DNA of 64,000 nt. Source: Pomacea canaliculata (taxonomy: Eukaryota > Mollusca > Gastropoda > Architaenioglossa > Ampullariidae). Where the stretch lies: contig NC_037598.1 of the NCBI RefSeq assembly GCF_003073045.1, positions 25,109,822 through 25,173,821 on the forward strand, written 5' to 3'. Below are positions 24,901 through 36,684 of the stretch, piece by piece. Made by a program: the position numbers and the translations under genes. Within the stretch, counting starts at the first letter, position 1. Each line of letters begins with the position of its first letter. The notes beneath the pieces were generated by a model, which had not been told where the DNA came from, did not search any database, and was given only the letters and a program-made list of their open reading frames with translations.

Positions 24901-27900
24901 CTTCAGTGCACGTGAGTGTAGGTATTTGGGTGAATTTTCTGCTTATCTCCCTTCCTGCTTTTTACTAATTTACTTTCTTCGTTTCTTACCTTCATTAATG
25001 TTATTTGATTACTTCTCTTTCTTTTTCTTCTTCAATCTACTGTTTACTTTTTTAATTCTCCTTGTGTTTACTTTTTGTTCATTTCATTTTTCTTCTTTTT
25101 GCTCTTCCTTTATTTTGTCTTCTTCCTTTTAATTACTTTTCTTTCTTCCCTCACTTTTCTTTCTTATCTCTGTCCTATTTACCTTTATTCTTTCTTACTT
25201 TTCTAATTTTTCTTTCGCATACTTTTGTTCTTTATTCCATTCTTCAGTCTTTATTTTCGTTTCTTCCGTTCTCTTTTATTTCTTTCCTTCCTGTTTTTCT
25301 TTCTTTGTTTTGTATTCACTGAGCGTTGTGGGTTTTTTTTTTTGTTTTGTTTTTTGTTTGTTTTTTTGAGGGAGGGGTTTCGACATGTCTTTTTTTCGGA
25401 ATGTATATGCCTTACAAAGCATTTTATTTCACTGACCTGGTCTTTTCGTGTCACTCAGTCCTGAGATGCTTCCAGCACAGTTCGCGGGATGCCAAGAAAA
25501 AAACACAATTGTTTAGGTGATCACTTGCAGTTTTGTTCCCCATTATTTTCCCTTATTTTCCCGCTGATTGACTGGAAGGAGACCAACGGACAGAACATGG
25601 TTTTCGTTTTAAACGGGTGATTTCTGGCGAGACAAGAGACCATTCCCTGTCGTGTAACAAGGGCGTGCATTTGTTTCTGCATTTAGCAAGCCCCGGGGGC
25701 TGCGGACACGGAGCGCGAGACAATACACAGGTGACACCAGAAAAAAAAACTGACCTAATGATTCATAAACCTGATTATGTTATCAATGTTGTGACTGGCG
25801 GTTGGGATTTGGCAACAAGCTCGGAACTGCCTTCATTTACTGTCAGAATCGTCGAAGTTAGTCTTTGATGAGAGTTTAATTTAGCTTCAATCAAGGTGCA
25901 CTGGCTTTACAAGAGAGGAGACAAAATGTTTTATGTCTTCACTAAGGTCATGCAGGGTACAGTGAATTCAGATAAAAACAAATTTTCCTCTGGGTTTTGA
26001 TTCAATTTTCCTAGTAAAGCATAATACATAAAAAGTGAGTTGCTTTTTTTTTTAGAAGACACTGTGGTTTGACAAAAGTTTCGGACTGACAGACAATACA
26101 GTGAGTAAACAAAGGACGAATACCTGAAAACAAACACGTTGTTGTCTGTTACGATGCAAGAATTCAATAACCATCTGAAAGTTTTTCTTCTTATATTCGG
26201 ATGGTCGCTAGAGATGGTGACTCGTAACCACCACACCCTGCCTACCCAGTTGGGTGTGTTTTAGGGAGAGCAAAAACAATGGTTTGGAGTCTTCAGCAGA
26301 TGCCGTGTCGCATAACAGACACAGTTGACTATGGACCTTTTTTCTTCACCACACACACACACGAGTTAGTTTATTTGTCCTTTTCTGTCTGCAGTTGTGA
26401 GTAGGTTGGCGAAATAATTTCCTGTATAATTTCACACGCGGGATATTAGCTGTGATATGCAAACAATCACCACACGACAACATCGTCAAGTAAACTTTAC
26501 AAAAGTTTGCTCCCCTGTGGACACACCTTCAGCCTCTCCCAGTTACCTGGACAGGTAGGCAGGGGGTTGGGGTGGGGAGCCAATCCCATAATGAAACACT
26601 GTGGGAGAGGAGGAGGCTAGGGGGATACCGGGGGCAGGTACTCAGTGCGTGAGATATCGATCTGTGACGGTGACTGCTATCGATCACGGGATCAGAACTC
26701 GTGTCAAGGAGAGAGGAAGAGGGGAGGGAAACTTGGGAGGAGATGGAGGGAGGGAGGACGAATGCGGTTGGGAGGTGAACATGACACGGAAGAACAGTCC
26801 TACAAATGTTCGTTTCTAAAACCAAACACACTACCTGGGGGTACATGGATGTGCACGTGCATTCACACACACACACACACTATTATCTTCTTTTCAAGAA
26901 AACTATGAAGCTATACTTGATCTCAGTTGAACCTGTCGATACACTGGGTTAGTAAACTAGAAGTGGCTCATCCTGGCCTGCTTATTATTTAGTTTCCTAC
27001 CTCAGGACTGTCACCATCCATATTCAGCATTCATTCGTTTAAATATAAATTAATGCATTCAAACTATTATATATGATTATTTTAATTCGATAAACGTACA
27101 TACACAAGGAAATCCAGCACAAAAAAGGACAACTGAAAGATGTTAAGCAGCAAAACATTGTATGCATTCACTTCTTTAGTTGCTATTCTCAATAACCGTA
27201 AAGTACAATGAAGACGAAAGAGACTTTCTCTCTCTTTCTATCTCTCAGCGAGAGAGGAAGCAATGCCAGCAACGTCTTATGCATCCCAAGAAGAACGAAG
27301 AACTTAAAATGGAACAAACGTTGATAATAAAAAATCATTCATAACCAAATAAGAAAAAAATGGGTATGTTCAGGAATCAGTAACAGTCCAGGTCAGGAAA
27401 GTTAACAGACAATGAAAGAATAGACTTGGACTCCGGTTTCTACTTGCCATGTCCTGGAAACAGTAAACCACTCACTCCACTATCGCCACTTTTTTAACTG
27501 ACTGCCTCGTGCTAACCATCCACTTAGCACCTGATGACGAAGTGTTTACCTGGCCTCGGGTTCGCCTCCCATTGCATGACTTTGCAGTTTACACAGCAAC
27601 CACCATCCCTTCCTCCTCCTCCAAAAAAACAAATCCAAACTAATTAGCACACATTCATTTATCCACACACCCGCCATTTTTCTTGTCCTGACTTCAGGAG
27701 TTGGCGATAGGACGAGTGGGGTGGGAGGAGTGAAAATGTTTATGGAAAAATCAATGAGGTTCTCAGCGCTGCCTCCTGAGTTCGAGAATCCACCACAACT
27801 TGCACCCGGGTTAGCTGAGTGATGCGCCATCTGGCGGAGGGTTTAGGGTCTTGAGAGGAGCTGTAAGTGTCATTAGTCTGGAAATTCCTCTGTTGACCAT

Positions 27901-30900
27901 GTCTCGTAAAATGGCCAGATCGATGCAGGTATGGGCGTTTGTAAAACCACTAAAATGTTTGTGTTGTACAAGTCTTTCAGCTTTTTTTTTAAACAGACAT
28001 CAGCGATGAAGGTTTCGTCAACTGGTGTTCTCAGACTTCTCATCCTTTAGTGAATAGTGTTCATGCTGTTGCTTTTTTCATGTAGGTAAAGTTCGGAATG
28101 ATTTTATGGTAGAAGGTATGATAAGATCCCCAAAAATGTAGAAGGTTGGGAGTAAACAGAAATATTTCTTGTTCAGAAAAAGCAATTCCATTACATGCGA
28201 GTAAATATTAAAAATTAATAGACAAAGAACACTAAACTCGAAGTCACACCGGGTACTACACGCGGTCTGTTGATAGAGAGACAATACGGACAGTCCTACA
28301 GAAATCATCAATATTGATATATCAATACATCGAGGGATCAAAAACGAAAGAACAAACGCTGAAGTAGCCTTTTTTATTCCTTTTCAGCCGGAATCCGACT
28401 TTTATATCTGACTGAATATTTTAAAATAATGGACTAGTCAAAACTTGCTTCGCGGCTTTTATTTCCGGACAGACATGAGATAGCACGTGGGGGACACACA
28501 TTGGCAATCAGTTAAGTGGCTGTATATTTTGTCTATATTTAGAGCTGTATATTGTGTCTACACTCAGAGCTGTATATTTTGTCTATATTCAGAGCTGTAT
28601 ATTGTGTCTATATTCAGAGCTGTATATTGTCTATATTCAGAGCTGTATATTTTGTCTATATTCAGAGCTATATATTGTGTCTATATTCAGAGCTGTATAT
28701 TTGTCTATATTCAGAGCGCAAAGCTGTTGCCATTCGTTCAGCTTCACCTCGTGCACAACAGAAAGAAGAAGGTCGGGGATATGTCCAAAAATACTCGTCC
28801 TTGTCAAGACTATGAAAAAAATTAATTAAATGCTATGTGGTATATCTAGTTTCTATCGCCTTTCATTCTCATGTTGGAGGCACTGGCTGGAACCGTTCAG
28901 TAGAAAGGTTCCTAAAGGACATCAGTTCCGCCAGTGAGCTGTCACAAGCACTTTTATCATTTTTCAAATATTTTTGTTGCTACAAAAAGTCTTCAGAATA
29001 GAGCTCTCAAAGTTTCCATGTCCTCTCGTATCCAGGACTGGAATAATGGCTCAAAAATATAGCAGTCACTTTTTTAAATTAATATAGAAGTGGTCTCCGT
29101 TTGTTTATGTTTTGGTTTTTGCCATGGACACATGATGGAACCGCGATAAGCAGGCTTTCAGGTGTAGACCACGTGACATGGCATTACTCTACGAATGTCA
29201 AGAAACTGTAAAGCTGTGTGAAGATACCCTCGCAATGAACCGGGTGGTAAACAATGTCACAAACAGTACAAACATGTGTCTGCTAAGTCTCAGGTTTAAT
29301 TAAACAGCAATCAGTCTCTCACACCTAAGCTAAAGAAATACCTTGGGAGAGACTGACGGCTGAGTGAGGGAGCGAACCAAGGATGAAAATCTGAAAACAA
29401 TCGCGTTAATATCTGTTAGCATGAAAGAACGAAATAATTCTTCATTTCTCCACAACGGCATTATTTTTATTGTTTATTTGGTTTTTGTTCCTTTCCAGAC
29501 ACAAAATTCGCATTAATTTTATAGAGTAAACAGTTCCTAAAAGCAATTTTATTGCGAGATATAAAAGCTCGTGCAACCCAGGAACACAGTATCGGGTAGA
29601 ACAGGTAGGTTCAATAGTTTAGGACAGGTAACAGGGTAGAGCAGGTTCATCCGCGCGTGACAAAGTTGTAATGATGTTTTTCGCTGCACTACACGAACCA
29701 AGGCCGCCGCGTCTGCTTCCCACCAGAGTAAAAAAAAATGGTTGTCGCATAACCTTTCTGTACTTTGCGAGTGAATAACCGCTTTTTTTTTTTCTCGGGG
29801 TTAGTTTATTGAGTTACATCTCATCCCTCGCTGCCTTGCCTACTCAACCCTCCCTTTAGTTAGGTACCCATTCCCGACAGCTTCGTTGACTAGGAGAGAA
29901 GGCGGCTGCGCCATACGGGTATCGAACACGCATGTTTTCAGGTTTGAACGCCAGCGCTCTAGCCATTCACAATGATGTCATCGAGCTGCGCAGCAACCAG
30001 AGACTATAAAAACTGCTTGGGGAGGGTGGGAACAGAGCAAAATCAGCATCGATCATGCCTGGACATGTTTGACAGTTCTCTCCCCCTTCCCTTCCGCCAG
30101 GGCGCGCTGTTTGCAATGGCTCAGCGGGTAACGGATTTTGTTCTGTTTCCTGTTCCAGTTGGAGGATACGTCAAGGTCGGCCTGCGCCTCTCGGCTTTAG
30201 TCGGTGAACGAGCCTTCACGTGCAACCGCCTCCATTCTTGACTGTCTTTGAAGTAAAGCTCTCGGCGTCTCGGATGACTGATGGAATGAAGCATGGGTAA
30301 TACTGAAAGAATGAAATCATGGTTTGATGTAGCCTTCAATTAAACAGATTGAAATTATGACCGAATTGTAAAGATGTAAAGAGGAGAGAGTGAGAAAAGA
30401 AAAAAAGACAAAATATAATTTTTGCTTATTTAGGAGACGTAGGAAATAGAAGACATTACGAAGAATTTGTATTGGAAGTGTGCAGGTAAAAAATGGATTA
30501 CATACGTGGATATATCTATATACAAAGAATAAATAGATGAATGAAAATATCTGATGAAAAAGGCAAATAAGTAGTCATTGAAATGAGCTAATCGATGAAA
30601 AGCCAGTAGAACACATTCGTTCCTTTAAGTGTCTAGGGTTAGGAACTCTTGTAAATAAAAGTCTATAGGTCTTAATTAAGCTTTTTTATAGAAAAGGTTT
30701 TTTTTAAAGAAGAGCTATTTTAGGAGTAGCTGAGAGAGAACAGTAGACCTTACTAGAAATAGAAGAAGGAATAAAGATCATTTGGCTGATGTACTGAACG
30801 AAGCAAATCTTAACTGATGACTGAGTCGCCTGTGACATCGACGACGACGAATGATGATTGACAATAAGGTCTACAATAAGTCTATTAAATTTCTGTTACG

Positions 30901-32964
30901 ATGACTAGTCTCAGGTTGTTTTTTTTTTCCAGCCACATAGAGATGAAGACATGATGTCCTTTGGGGAGAATGGGCACGGGAGTTAACTGCAGCACTACTT
31001 TAGACAACGGCACGCTCGTCTCGCAGCTTTGCACCTATTGCTGTAAGCCCTTCCTCCTCCTCCACTGCTTCCCTCGTCTGCTCCGACAGCGCGTGCTCTG
31101 CGTCTAGTCCCGAGGCTGCAACGGACGTCAACGACATCTCCGCCTACACGTGAGTTGGCCGCTAGGAGGCGACAACTTACCTCCCTCGTCGTGTTGCTGT
31201 CTGTTCATGTTGTGGCGACATTCGAAACATTGTCTTCCCTTCTGTTGTCGTCGTTGTTGTGTTGTTTGTGTTTGTCTGCTCTGTTCTTCTCTTTTGTAAT
31301 CGTCGTTTTGTTATTGATGAGAATGACAACAGGTATCGCACGGATTCATGAACTAATGGTCACGAAAAAAATTAAGAACGGATTTGTTTTGCACTGTTTG
31401 CATTCACATATTTGAAAAATAGGAAAACTATTTGACTTACTTTTTTAAATTGTGGCCCGAAATAGATTTTTTTTTAGGAACACTCAGATTGTCTGGAAGC
31501 CATCAATTAAAAGAAAATTTACATTTCATTGTTAGAGGGGAAAATTCAACTTGCTTGCAAGGAAGTACTCTCGGACTAAATGTAAATTATTGCACTTCCT
31601 TCAAATATTAAAGCGTTTACAGGGTTGAAAGTGGAAATTGCATCCTTCAGCTCGAGAGACAATATGCCGTGGTGTGAAGGTGCGGCTGTAATTTCACCTG
31701 TAAAAGTCACTTCTGGTGAATTTATGGGCAGGTGAAGGCTGTAGACGTGCGTACAAGTGTCTTATGAACGAGCCTCTACCTTCTTGAAAACAGCGGATAA
31801 TGTATGGCATGGTCTTCGGCACCCAAAAGAGAGTGCAGAAATCTCAGTAGTTTTCGCCAGTCGTGTCTCTCCTAATTTGAATTGTTGTTATATCAAACTG
31901 AAGAAATGAAAAATGTGTTTTGTAGACACTGATTGTTTCCTTCATATGTAGTATTTTTGTCATCGTTATGATGACTGCGCTTGCGCAAACAATCTTTGCC
32001 CTCTTCCCAAACCCAACGTACGGCCAAACCGGTCACGTGTATATTTCGGTTTGATCATAGGCAAGAAAAGGCTGTCATGCAGAAAAATACAATATAAAGA
32101 TAAATAAAAATTTGGAAAAAGATGTATAAACAACAAAACTTATATGAAACGATTCTGCCTCAACCCAGCATCGGAACATTTTAGGATGCTCCTTAGTCGT
32201 CGAGTTAGCAACATGTTGCGGATGCAGGTCGACTGTCGGTTAATAATTCAGTGGGTTGCTATAAATAGCAACCTTTACACGATGGCGGAAAATGTATGTT
32301 TGGGCATCACCCTCATTTGACCTGGCAAACCTTCTCAATCCATTGCTAATCTCTCCCTTCTCCCCTCTGATCGCCTTGTTGCAGATTCTGGCTCATCCTG
32401 GCCGGGGCCTCAGCCTTTACTATCGTTGTTCTCGTCGTCTCATACGCTGTGTGTCGTTTCCGACGACCCGGATGTGCAGGTGAGTGCTATAGAAGTAGTA
32501 AACGGTTTAAGTTTCCAAGTGTCCTGATGGTCAGATATAAATAAATGAAATGTAGGTGCTTGAGCGTAGAGAAAGAAAAGACAAACATTTCTTTACAAGA
32601 CATTTTTAATTCTCTGATAATCAGATAACCATTGCTGGGCGGGCATGATGATGATGACTATGCCACACGTAACCCATTTCACTGTTTCCTGAGCCCAGCA
32701 CAACCCTCTTTCTCACCTGTCCCCTGTCTTTCAGACGTAAGTTTGGCGCAAGAACGCTTCCTCGTGGAGAATGTCCTGGGGGCTCAAGGTCGGACCCGGA
32801 GCCACACGGTTCTTAAGTCGTCTGCTTCCGATGCCACGACGACAGCGCCCTCTCCAACGTCAGCCAGTCCAGACCTACTGCTGGAGGCCCCGCTTACCAA
32901 GGGGCGGCCACCAGGAAAGGAACCAGGGCCGGGGCCCGTGGAGCTCCCCGCAGCTCTGCCGTGA
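13857..32964 (+). CDS. Tentative single-pass type I membrane protein (orphan)
   Basis: Proposed exons are 13857-14104, 31027-31149, 32385-32479 and 32735-32964. The last three are well linked by phase: ...DVNDISAYT joins FWLILAGASAFTIVVLVVSY, a clear transmembrane helix followed by CRFRRPGC (stop-transfer) and then a 75-residue Ser/Pro-rich tail. Donors at 31149 (GTGAGT) and 32479 (GTGAGT) and acceptors with pyrimidine tracts are good. The first exon is weaker. Its ATG has G at -3 and a plausible signal peptide (Arg, hydrophobic VLFWFFVSPGVPACA, small-residue cleavage). Its phase-2 donor fits the acceptor at 31027, but a second frame through the same exon fits an acceptor at 31004. The intron would be 17 kb and may hide further exons. 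Total about 230 aa. No homologue is recognised. Ser/Thr-rich juxtamembrane stem, no known domain. Confidence 0.35.
14105..15370 (+). other. No gene seen (intronic or intergenic)
   Basis: AT-rich sequence with short CT runs near 14190 and scattered short open frames on both strands, none with family features or good splice context. If the membrane-protein model is right, this is the start of its long intron. Confidence 0.5.
15374..15499 (+). repeat. Two-unit GT/GA composite minisatellite
   Basis: Units at 15374-15439 and 15440-15499 each run (GT)n-(GA)n-GGGAGAGAG-(GA)n-TGTGTATGT-GTGTTA. A further (GT)n follows. Confidence 0.85.
15843..15952 (+). repeat. (TTTC)n microsatellite
   Basis: About 110 bp of nearly pure TTTC with a few TTCC and TTTTC variants. 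It produces long artificial open frames on both strands (Phe/Leu/Ser-rich or Lys/Glu/Arg-rich). Confidence 0.97.
16700..16985 (+). mobile_element. 3' end of a degraded LINE with (ATT)n tail (copy B)
   Basis: The segment GTTGATGTTTGTCGTGGTGT through TGATGCTAACGTTTCTTGTT aligns by eye with 47611-47755 and 12297-12400. It ends in (TAT)n/(ATT)n at about 16950-16972, the usual terminal microsatellite of CR1/L2-like LINEs. No RT motif remains. Confidence 0.65.
17480..17552 (+). repeat. (GTTT)n microsatellite
   Basis: About 18 uninterrupted TTTG units. The opposite strand reads (TNKQ)n, which is not a protein. Confidence 0.98.
17934..17998 (+). repeat. 42-bp tandem duplication
   Basis: TCTACATGTCAAGCTGCAGT occurs at 17934 and again at 17976, followed by ATGTCTACA in both cases. 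A smaller TCTACAT motif recurs throughout. Confidence 0.8.
18476..18542 (+). repeat. (AAT)n then (ATC)n microsatellite
   Basis: About 17 AAT units with one CAA and one GAT interruption, followed by a short ATC run. Confidence 0.95.
18660..24820. other. No gene seen; scattered microsatellites
   Basis: No exon could be supported on either strand. Simple repeats include (GAC)n(GAG)n at 20263-20293, a GGT/GTG-rich stretch at 20877-20934, (GT)n at 21185-21207, and (GT)n at 22050-22090. ORFs up to 173 aa on the minus strand near 20450-20971 owe their length to the GGT-rich repeat and GC-rich sequence. ATATGGCGGCGAGG near 22878 and GCCATCTTGGC near 23101 are YY1-like matches without other promoter features. 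Confidence 0.5.
24940..25375 (+). repeat. Pyrimidine-rich low-complexity tract
   Basis: About 430 bp in which the plus strand is overwhelmingly C and T (TTTCTT-type runs), so all forward frames read Phe/Leu/Ser. It is not a simple tandem repeat; it resembles an eroded CT microsatellite field and is preceded by GT and GA runs at 24830-24900. Confidence 0.85.
25380..28480. other. No gene seen
   Basis: Unique-looking sequence with a few CA runs (26351-26361, 26863-26880). Short open frames lack splice context or recognisable motifs. It would lie in the long intron of the tentative membrane-protein gene. Confidence 0.45.
28519..28715 (+). repeat. 25-bp minisatellite, eight units
   Basis: Eight units of GCTGTATATTTTGTCTATAT followed by TCAGA, lengths 25, 25, 25, 25, 23, 25, 25 and 24. 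Units alternate between TATTTTGTCT and TATTGTGTCT types. Because 25 is not a multiple of three and the unit lacks forward stops, all three forward frames stay open across it. Confidence 0.95.
29870..29975 (-). mobile_element. tRNA-derived SINE remnant (reverse orientation)
   Basis: On the minus strand, GAATGGCTAGAGCGCTGGCG is an A-box-like tRNA head, and 36 bases further GTGTTCGATACCCG is a good B box. The spacing is tRNA-like, but stems are not intact. Typical of invertebrate SINE heads. Confidence 0.65.
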
Positions 32965-33061
32965 ACAAGGCCTTCCTGATGGGCGCCGAAGCCTTCTCGC
33001 GGATCCCCGTCCACGTCACTCGAGCGGGGCTGGCAGGGCGCATGCGCGTCGGGGGGGAGAC

Positions 33062-33069
33062 TGACGTCA
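33062..33069. promoter_or_regulatory. Perfect CRE palindrome TGACGTCA
   Basis: One of three perfect copies in 1.5 kb; the others are at 33497-33504 and 34525-34532. CREB/ATF-type site by consensus only; it lies just 3' of the tentative membrane-protein stop codon. Confidence 0.4.
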
Positions 33070-33103
33070 GTATGGTGTCACCACGACTAGTCCATGTTGG
33101 GGG

Positions 33104-33139
33104 AGTGACCCCCAGAGTGACCCCCAGAGTGACCCCCAG
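33104..33139 (+). repeat. Three-unit 12-bp tandem repeat
   Basis: AGTGACCCCCAG repeated three times without change. The unit is a multiple of three and reads VTPR in one forward frame, inside an open frame that continues past the proposed stop codon. Confidence 0.9.
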
Positions 33140-33220
33140 AGTTCCTTTGAAAGACAAGGGCAAAACAGAGTCACGGCAGACGATTATCTCCGAAAACGAT
33201 GAAAGACTAACTGCTGTGGG

Positions 33221-33372
33221 CACGTAGCAAAGCGCCCTCTGACTGTGACGTAACAGATTTCTCTGGCTCTCACGTGGCAGAGCGTTGTTTGGCCGTGACG
33301 TAACAACACTGCCGCTGTCACGTAACAGAACGTTATCCGATCGTCACGTAGCAAAGTGGCCCTCATGTAGCG
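33221..33372 (+). repeat. Six-unit degenerate repeat with ACGTRRC core
   Basis: Six units of 22-26 bp each start (C/G)ACGT(A/G)(A/G)CA. Several read GTGACGTAAC or GTCACGTAAC, that is CRE-like or G-box-like half sites. Conservation is strongest in the core, with the rest diverged. Confidence 0.75.
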
Positions 33373-33374
33373 AC

Positions 33375-36300
33375 TGTTACTGAAGACCACTTCTTCCCGA
33401 GCAGGTAAAACGTACCACCTGATTAATATTTCTTTTAGCTGGCTACGTGAATTTTATGGAGAGTGGCCAACTGGGAAACGTAGATGTTGTACGTACTGAC
33501 GTCATGACTCTACACATTTTTTATACAAATTTCGTGAACTTTCCCTACATTGTACTCACGTGGTCATCGTCATTGCCATTGTCTGAGAGAAGGGTCACGC
33601 TAAAGTTCAAATACCAGATACAGTTTCTGTTCATAAGATATGTTTCTGCTAAAAACTCAGAAACGAACTGCGAGAGCTGTTTACTTGTGGGTATGTAGGT
33701 GTGGGGACGGGCCGTAGGTCTGAATCACGTGTAGATACAATAGATACTTTCCTTGAAGCCTTCTTTTGACTGGGTCTGCAAATATCCAGAATAAAATGGC
33801 ATTGGAGCAGGGGATACGGTAAGTGTGTGTGCATATATATGGACATGATGGCCTAGTATAAGGCAAACAACATCCATATAATGACATTTTCACATACGTT
33901 GTGTCCAACAAGTGTAGATGTGTGTGTGGTGTGTGTTCATCTTTAGCAACTCGAAAAGCAACAAACCAAAAATAAAATCTTTGCCTTTTAGACCCATTCT
34001 GACAGTATTTCGGACACAGGTATCGACAAAAACAAGACGCGAGGCAGATTCGAGCATCTGAAATAATATAACAATATTGCCTCACCAACCCTTTAATATT
34101 CTTCCTTCCGATGTAAAAACCTCTAATGACAATGTCGGATGTAGGTGGACATGAACATTCCCGGTTTTCCCTTCAGCCGTGAGTACAGTCCTGAGGAAAA
34201 TGAATGAAAGCAGCTTTATAGTAATATCATCATGCAAGTCAGAGCTCAGATGATTGTTTTGAATCGTCTGCCATGTTTTGCGCATGAACCGATCATTCTA
34301 CACAATCCAAGCTGTGAATATTAAGGGCTGGGTAGGAAGTTCATAATGCAGTCTAACAACTGAAGGATTTGCTGTAAAATATTCTAGAAAGGAACAGCAA
34401 TCATATTTGTAAGAAACCAACTCATAAAGAAGCTGTTACTCTTAAATACTCACAAGAGCCCATCCCTTCTTTTTTTAAAAAAAAGTCTACTTGTAAAAGA
34501 AACCGGAAGCTGCGCAAGATTTGGTGACGTCACATACAAGTTGTCGCTGTTGTATACTAACATTCAGTGACCATACAAAGACTGGTTTCATTTACCACAC
34601 AGACAGTATATTAAATTCGATTAATATTTGGCAGATTCGAAATTGCGCGTGCACACACAACCGGAAGTGGTCGTGGTCTGGCGCCAAGTGCTTGACCTGT
34701 ATATAAAGGGCAGATAACTCGCCACCCATCACGATCCCTGCTTGTCTGCCTATAGCTGACCTTGTTAGGTCCTGGCGGGCAGTAGTTCCTCTTGACCAGA
34801 CAAGGTGTATAAAGGTGTGTCCAGGTGGAGTGAGTAATTGTTTGTATGATGGTTGTCTAGAAACATTTGCCGACAGTCCAACGTTCGCCATCATCATCAG
34901 GACCGTTAGGTGCACACGGCACGTTTCACGGCGTGTGGTGTTGAGAAGTTGTGTGCCACCACGTTCTCTGAGGTCAAAAATGTCTTCTTGTGATGAAAAA
35001 CCTGATTGTCTTCAAACTATAGCTTCCAATCGAACAGACATTTGACATTTTGCATCAGAAGGTCTGATTGCTAAAGCTGTCGGTACGTGTCGCATACACA
35101 GAGCTTTCAACAGTGTCTGGAAATTTAGAGGGTTTGGTCGAACTTTCCTGCAGTGAGTCTTGCCATTTTTCCCGGTCGAAAAGCATGTTTTGAAAGTAAT
35201 TGTTATTCTTTTATCGTTCTTCAATTCGTTCCATTCTCACTGTGGACAGTCATGCATGTTGTGGACTATGGTTGCTGCCGTCCCCTGCTGCATGCCTGTC
35301 TCACAGCGATCTGCCGGAGCTACTGGTCACATACATGTCTTGTGTACAGAGCTAGCTGTTATATATATCTGGAATACTTGCAAGGCAATGCTGCCATACA
35401 TAGCAGTGGGAAGGCAACCATGTTTTAATATCAGGTAGCGGACAAGTGTGTTTCACTGGCCTCCACAACTCTCCACAGTCGTAGGAGGCTGTCTATGACT
35501 ACCCAACATGCTGATGGTTGCCTCCAGTATTTCAGTCCGGAAATTCTTGAACAGAATCTGGCTATTTCTCAGTGATTATAAAAATAAACTGATGATCTTA
35601 CTACAAGAATTTGGCTAGTTTTCAGTAATTCTAAAGCTTACTCCATCCAACTGTAAACACTCCCATGTCATTGGTGAAGCTGGTAACCGTGTTTTCAATG
35701 TGTAAAGGATCACACCAAAAAGAAGAAAAACACTTGTCCTCAGTTCCTCGATTTCAGATGGCAACTGCTCTGAGGGAAGAACGTGCAAAGTCGTGTAAGG
35801 AGACTGTCCACTGAAATTGTAGATATCAAGTTTTCTGTAGACTGTGCTGTAAACATTTGTTTAGTTATTTTTGTGAGCTTGCACTTAGGGATATACAAGG
35901 GATTTATGATTATTATAAATAAAATATTTACACTGCTTAATACATACAAAAGCTGTGGATAGTCTCCATTCCGTTGGCCACATTCCTAAAGAATTTAAGG
36001 CTATGTGTGGATTGCACAGTCTCATGTTACTTGTCTCGCCTCTGTCTATAGTTTCTCTCTCTCTCTGACCTCTTTTGGGCAACGACTCCAATGACATTTA
36101 CATGCATATATTTTGCTGTTTATGATCTTAAATAGTTACTGATACTTTCCATCAAAAGAATGGGTCTGAAAGGGAACATTATTCGGTTTGTTCTGCTTTT
36201 TTTCTTTGCAGAATAAAGTGATTTTTAAAAACTATTCTTAAATGCTAGGGCAAAAAAATCATTTGAATTCTTTTATTGTTCTTCGGAACATTTGGCTTTC

Positions 36301-36680
36301 GTTACGATGATATACCAAAGCCAAATTACATTTTTATTACACAATGTACGAAGTGTGGTCAATCTGAGTCGTTATATTATTAAATTTTTGTCCATGATAG
36401 AGATTTCCGTCATGTCTTATGCCATTTTGCAGCACATCCGTCCAAACCTGTTATGGAAGGGAGCGTGGGGATGGGGAAATATTTTTGTTGCAATTTGCAG
36501 GCTGTCCAGAAGCGTGTTGAAAATAAAACTTTTATGTCACAGCGTCGTGTTTAATCTGTGCATGCTCTTGACCAAAACCAGAATCCCTTCATACTAGTGA
36601 CTGCAGTCTGTAAAATTATCAGTGACACTAAGTTTTGTTTCAAGCTTAAGTCTGGTAAAAGCGATGAATTGTGCTTGCAT
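33375..36680. other. No gene seen
   Basis: Probably 3' flank of the membrane-protein gene followed by intergenic sequence. Short open frames (up to about 135 aa on the minus strand at 33681-34088) have no recognisable features. AATAAA occurs at 33790 as one possible poly(A) signal. Confidence 0.45.
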
Positions 36681-36684
36681 AATA

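Noticed and set aside
24926..25464. Overlapping Phe/Leu/Ser-rich frames that look like membrane proteins
   Set aside because: Low-complexity pyrimidine tract gives Phe, Leu and Ser in every frame; no charged loops or start context.
28519..28715. CRISPR-like spacing of short repeats
   Set aside because: Units are directly tandem without unique spacers, in a eukaryotic genome; it is a minisatellite.
28487..28829. Three overlapping forward frames with YCVYIQS-like repeats
   Set aside because: They are the three frames of the 25-bp minisatellite, not repeats of a protein.
30932..31003. Strong polypyrimidine acceptor at 30932 as the start of the stem exon
   Set aside because: All three frames from it hit stops (including TAG at 31001) before the transmembrane-linked frame opens; it could only serve a non-coding leader.
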